From Rhodocyclaceae bacterium (lineage in GTDB: Bacteria; Pseudomonadota; Gammaproteobacteria; Burkholderiales; Rhodocyclaceae): 18,398 nucleotides of DNA. Each line of letters begins with the position of its first letter. The stretch's first letter is position 1. Position numbers and translations under genes: made by a program. Under the pieces are notes generated by a model. It made no database searches and had not been told where the DNA came from. It saw nothing but the letters and a program-made list of their open reading frames with translations. This document shows, one piece after another, positions 15,713 through 18,398 of the stretch. The stretch lies in the NCBI GenBank assembly GCA_025361105.1, contig JANYAW010000006.1, forward strand, positions 1 through 18,398, read 5' to 3'.

Positions 15713-16693
15713 CTATGGCACCAGAATGATGGAGCCGGTCGTTTTGCGTGCTGCGAGATCTGTGTGCGCCTGTGCTGCATCTTGGAGCGGATAGGTATGG
15801 CTGACTTCAATCTTCAATTTTCCGCTGCTAACCATTTCAAATAATTCATCCGCCATCGCGACCAATTCTTCGCGCTTGGCGACGTAACTAAATAGCGTCG
15901 GCCGCGTGATGAATAACGAACCGCGCTTGGCTAATTCCGATAAATCAAATGGCGGCACGGGGCCGGAGGCGTTGCCAAAACTCACCATCATGCCGAGTGG
16001 TCGCAAGCAATCGAGTGAACCGAAAAAAGTGTCTTTGCCGATCGAGTCATAGACCACCGACACGCCTTTACCGCCGGTGATGTCCTTGACCCGTTCAACA
16101 AAATTTTCGCTGCTGTAGTTGATGGTGAAATCGCAGCCATGCGCGCGCGCCAAGGTGGCTTTTGCCTCGGTACTCACCGTTCCGATCACGGTACAGCCGA
16201 GCGCTTTGGCCCATTGGCAAACGATCAGACCCACACCACCGGCAGCGGCGTGAATCAATATCGTTTCACCGGCTTTTACGCGATAGGTTCGCCGCAACAA
16301 ATACTGTGCGGTCAGGCCTTGCAACATCATCGCGGCGCCGGTATTGAAATCTATAACCTCGGGCAGTTTCACCAGAATATTTGCCGCGATGTTGCGCACC
16401 TGTGAATAGGCACCCGGCGCACCACCGGCGTAGGCTACACGGTCGCCAATTTTCAAGTCGCCAACATCAGTGCCGACGGCCTCAACAAGACCTGCGCCTT
16501 CCAGCCCTATGCCCGATGGCAGTGGAAGTGGATACAAGCCAGTGCGATGATATATATCAATGTAGTTCACACCAACAGCGTGATGCCGAACCCGTGCTTC
16601 GTTGGGTTTTAACGGCGTGTCGCCAGCACCAACTGCCGTCCACTGCAAAACTTCCGGCCCACCAGTTTGCGTAAAACGAATTGAATAATCCAT
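15713..16693 (-). CDS. qor: NADPH:quinone oxidoreductase (zeta-crystallin type)
   Basis: This is a 326-residue zinc-independent member of the medium-chain dehydrogenase/reductase family, which reduces quinones with NADPH. Visible features are GGPEVLQW (11-18), VGVNYIDIYHRTGLYPLPLPSGIGLEGAG, GDRVAYAGG, AAMMLQGLTAQYLL, the nucleotide-binding AAAGGVGLIVCQWAKALG and VVYDSIGKDTF. The zinc-ligand cysteines of alcohol dehydrogenases are absent, as expected. The ATG lies 3 bases after the maeB TGA, so the two genes may be cotranscribed. Residues 21-27 (VGAGDTP) come from a copy of the dispersed repeat; compared with my memory of relatives, the N-terminal loop here is about two residues longer. The true substrate is not shown by sequence. 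Confidence 0.93.
   Translation of the reverse strand: MDYSIRFTQTGGPEVLQWTAVGAGDTPLKPNEARVRHHAVGVNYIDIYHRTGLYPLPLPSGIGLEGAGLVEAVGTDVGDLKIGDRVAYAGGAPGAYSQVRNIAANILVKLPEVIDFNTGAAMMLQGLTAQYLLRRTYRVKAGETILIHAAAGGVGLIVCQWAKALGCTVIGTVSTEAKATLARAHGCDFTINYSSENFVERVKDITGGKGVSVVYDSIGKDTFFGSLDCLRPLGMMVSFGNASGPVPPFDLSELAKRGSLFITRPTLFSYVAKREELVAMADELFEMVSSGKLKIEVSHTYPLQDAAQAHTDLAARKTTGSIILVP
16611..16639 (-). repeat. Dispersed hairpin repeat, copy 5 (inside qor)
   Basis: I used this copy as the reference for comparison. On the minus strand it reads GGCAGTTGGTGCTGGCGACA and then CGCCGTT. The stem is only CAG/CTG because the outer pair is a mismatch. It is read in the qor frame as VGAGDTP. Confidence 0.65.
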
Positions 16694-16696
16694 GAC

Positions 16697-18397
16697 TCAA
16701 ACTTTCTGCAAATGATTTGCGTCGACCACCGCCAACGCAGTCAGATTCACCAGCCGCCGCACGGTGGCGGTCGAAGTCATGATGTGCACCGGCTTGGCTG
16801 CACCGAGCAACACCGGCCCCACAGTGATGCCATCGCCATTGGAAGCTTTGATCAGATTGAAAGCGATATTGGCCGCGTCGAGATTCGGCATGATGAGCAA
16901 ATTCGCTTCGCCCTTGAGTTTGCATTCGGGGTACAACTTGTCGCGAATTTCTTGCGATAATGCCGCGTCACCATGCATTTCGCCATCGACTTCCAGCTCC
17001 GGTGCACGCGCCCGAATCAGACGCAAGGCATCACTCATTTTTCGTGCCGAAGTACTTTGCTTGCTGCCGAAATTGGAATGCGACAGTAGCGCGACTTTCG
17101 GTGTCAATCCAAAGCGCCGAACTTCCTCCGCAGCCATCAAAGTGATCTCGGCAAGCTGCGCCGCGTCCGGGTCTTCATTGATATAGGTATCGCAAATAAA
17201 CAAGGTATGGCGCGGCAACAGCAACATATTCATGGTCGCAAAACAATGCGCGTTCGATTCCAGACCTATCACATCGCTGACATGGCGCAGGTGTGAGCTG
17301 AGTTGCCCTTGGGTGCCGCACAGCATAGCGTCGACATCACCACGACGCAGCAGCATCGCGCCGATTAACGTAGTGTCCGAACGCAGGCGTTGTTTGGCCA
17401 AAGCCGGTGTCACGCCATCACGCCCCATCAGGCGGTGATATTCGTTGCACAAGTCCTTGTAGCGTATATCAAAATCGGGATTCACAATCTCGAAATCTGC
17501 CCCTATTTTCAATCGCAGGCCGGCCGAATTGATACGCCGCTCAATCACTTCGGGGCGCCCAATCAGTACCGGCTGCGCGATGCCTTCGTCGAGCACCGCT
17601 TGCACGGCACGCAGCGTTCGCTCGTCCTCGCCTTCGCAATAAATCACGCGCCGTGGTGCGATCTTGGCCGCCGCAAACACCGGCTTCATTACAAAGCCGG
17701 AGTGATAGACAAAGCTGTTGAGCTTTTCGCGATAGGCATTAAGATCGGCAATCGGCCTGGTCGCCACGCCGGATTCGGCTGCCGCTTGCGCTACCGCTGG
17801 CGCAATTTTGACAATCAAGCGCGGATCGAAGGGTCGTGGAATCAGATATTCGCGGCCGAACTGCAACGACGTTCCGCCATACGCCATCGCCACCACATCA
17901 GAGGCTTCGACCTGTGCCAGTTCGGCAATCGCACGCACAGCGGCGAGTTTCATGTGCTCGGTAATCGTCGATGCCCCAGCATCAAGCGCACCACGGAAAA
18001 TGAAGGGGAAACACAAGACGTTATTGACTTGATTCGGGTAGTCGGAGCGGCCAGTCGCGATGATCGCATCATCTCGCACTGCCTTGACTTCTTCCGGCGT
18101 GATTTCCGGTGTGGGATTGGCCAACGCAAGGATCAGCGGATTAGCCGCCATCGTCGCGACCATGGTCCCTTTCACCACGCCACCGGCGGACAGTCCGAGC
18201 AAGACATCAGCGCCTGCCATAACATCCGCCAGTTTGCGCGCCGTAGTGGTCTTGGCATAGCGATCCTTAATCGGATCCATCAACGCCGCGCGCCCGACAT
18301 ACACCACACCTTCAATATCGGTGACCCAAATATTTTCCACACGGGCACCGAGTTGCACCAGCAGATCAAGACAGGCAAGCGCCGCCGCGCCGGCGCC
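16697..18397 (-). CDS. maeB: NADP-dependent malic enzyme with phosphotransacetylase-like domain, 5' end cut by window edge
   Basis: MaeB converts malate to pyruvate and CO2 with reduction of NADP. The frame is open to the right edge, where it begins within the dinucleotide-binding loop GAGAAALACLDLL, so the N-terminal catalytic part is outside the window; about 566 residues are seen. Malic-enzyme motifs here are NIWVTDIEGVVYVGR, ADVLLGLSAGGV, ALANPTPEITPEE, GRSDYPNQVNNVLCFPFIFRG and LIPRPFDPRLI. From about RRVIYCEGEDERTLRAVQ to the end it carries the phosphate acetyl/butyryltransferase-like domain typical of MaeB; in E. coli this domain is regulatory (acetyl-CoA). A GTG at 18358 could be mistaken for a start, but the family sequence clearly continues upstream of it. 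Confidence 0.95.
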   Translation of the reverse strand, partial: GAGAAALACLDLLVQLGARVENIWVTDIEGVVYVGRAALMDPIKDRYAKTTTARKLADVMAGADVLLGLSAGGVVKGTMVATMAANPLILALANPTPEITPEEVKAVRDDAIIATGRSDYPNQVNNVLCFPFIFRGALDAGASTITEHMKLAAVRAIAELAQVEASDVVAMAYGGTSLQFGREYLIPRPFDPRLIVKIAPAVAQAAAESGVATRPIADLNAYREKLNSFVYHSGFVMKPVFAAAKIAPRRVIYCEGEDERTLRAVQAVLDEGIAQPVLIGRPEVIERRINSAGLRLKIGADFEIVNPDFDIRYKDLCNEYHRLMGRDGVTPALAKQRLRSDTTLIGAMLLRRGDVDAMLCGTQGQLSSHLRHVSDVIGLESNAHCFATMNMLLLPRHTLFICDTYINEDPDAAQLAEITLMAAEEVRRFGLTPKVALLSHSNFGSKQSTSARKMSDALRLIRARAPELEVDGEMHGDAALSQEIRDKLYPECKLKGEANLLIMPNLDAANIAFNLIKASNGDGITVGPVLLGAAKPVHIMTSTATVRRLVNLTALAVVDANHLQKV

Positions 18398-18398
18398 C

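Noticed and set aside
1..18398. CRISPR array, tRNA, rRNA, insertion sequence or phage genes
   Set aside because: No regularly spaced direct repeats, cloverleaf sequences, transposase or phage-like proteins were seen; nearly all of the window is filled by conserved genes.

Overview
The window looks like chromosomal core DNA of a betaproteobacterium with roughly balanced base composition. The main evidence is gene order: a type IV pilus assembly operon (pilMNOPQ), then aroK, aroB, dgt and gltB on one strand, with a class A penicillin-binding protein gene (mrcA/ponA) divergent from pilM. This arrangement is familiar from Burkholderiales, Neisseriales and relatives. I cannot name the genus from sequence alone.

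Layout from left to right. At 2-4309 (minus) lies most of gltB, the glutamate synthase large subunit, cut by the left edge. At 4310-4510 is a 200-base leader with a good sigma-70-type promoter, a palindrome at the expected transcription start and a terminator-like hairpin, together resembling an attenuator for gltB. Next come dgt, aroB and aroK (minus, overlapping ends). A strong hairpin separates aroK from pilQ. PilQ, pilP, pilO, pilN and pilM (minus) are joined by ATGA-type stop/start overlaps. At 12457-12666 is a divergent promoter region, followed by mrcA (plus), then a ParA-like ATPase, a quinone oxidoreductase and a 5'-truncated maeB (all minus). PilMNOPQ form the alignment complex and outer-membrane secretin of type IV pili. 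AroK/AroB act in the shikimate pathway, Dgt in dNTP turnover, GltB in nitrogen assimilation and MaeB in malate-to-pyruvate conversion.

Two things stand out. First, pilQ carries an in-frame amber codon (TAG at 7466-7468, context CAA-TAG-CAA) exactly 45 codons before its natural end. The intact secretin C-terminus continues in the same frame to TAA at 7328-7330. Second, a 29-base hairpin repeat with core CGCCAGTTGGTGCTGGCG occurs five times, always in the same orientation. Four copies lie inside genes (gltB, aroB, the ParA-like gene, qor), all in the same reading frame, where they encode VGAGDT(P) or the related VGADNTP. One copy lies just after dgt. One copy has paired changes that keep the stem. 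This looks like an abundant dispersed repeat family that tolerates or exploits coding sequence.

The rest of the window is conventional. I saw no tRNA, rRNA, CRISPR array, insertion sequence or phage gene.
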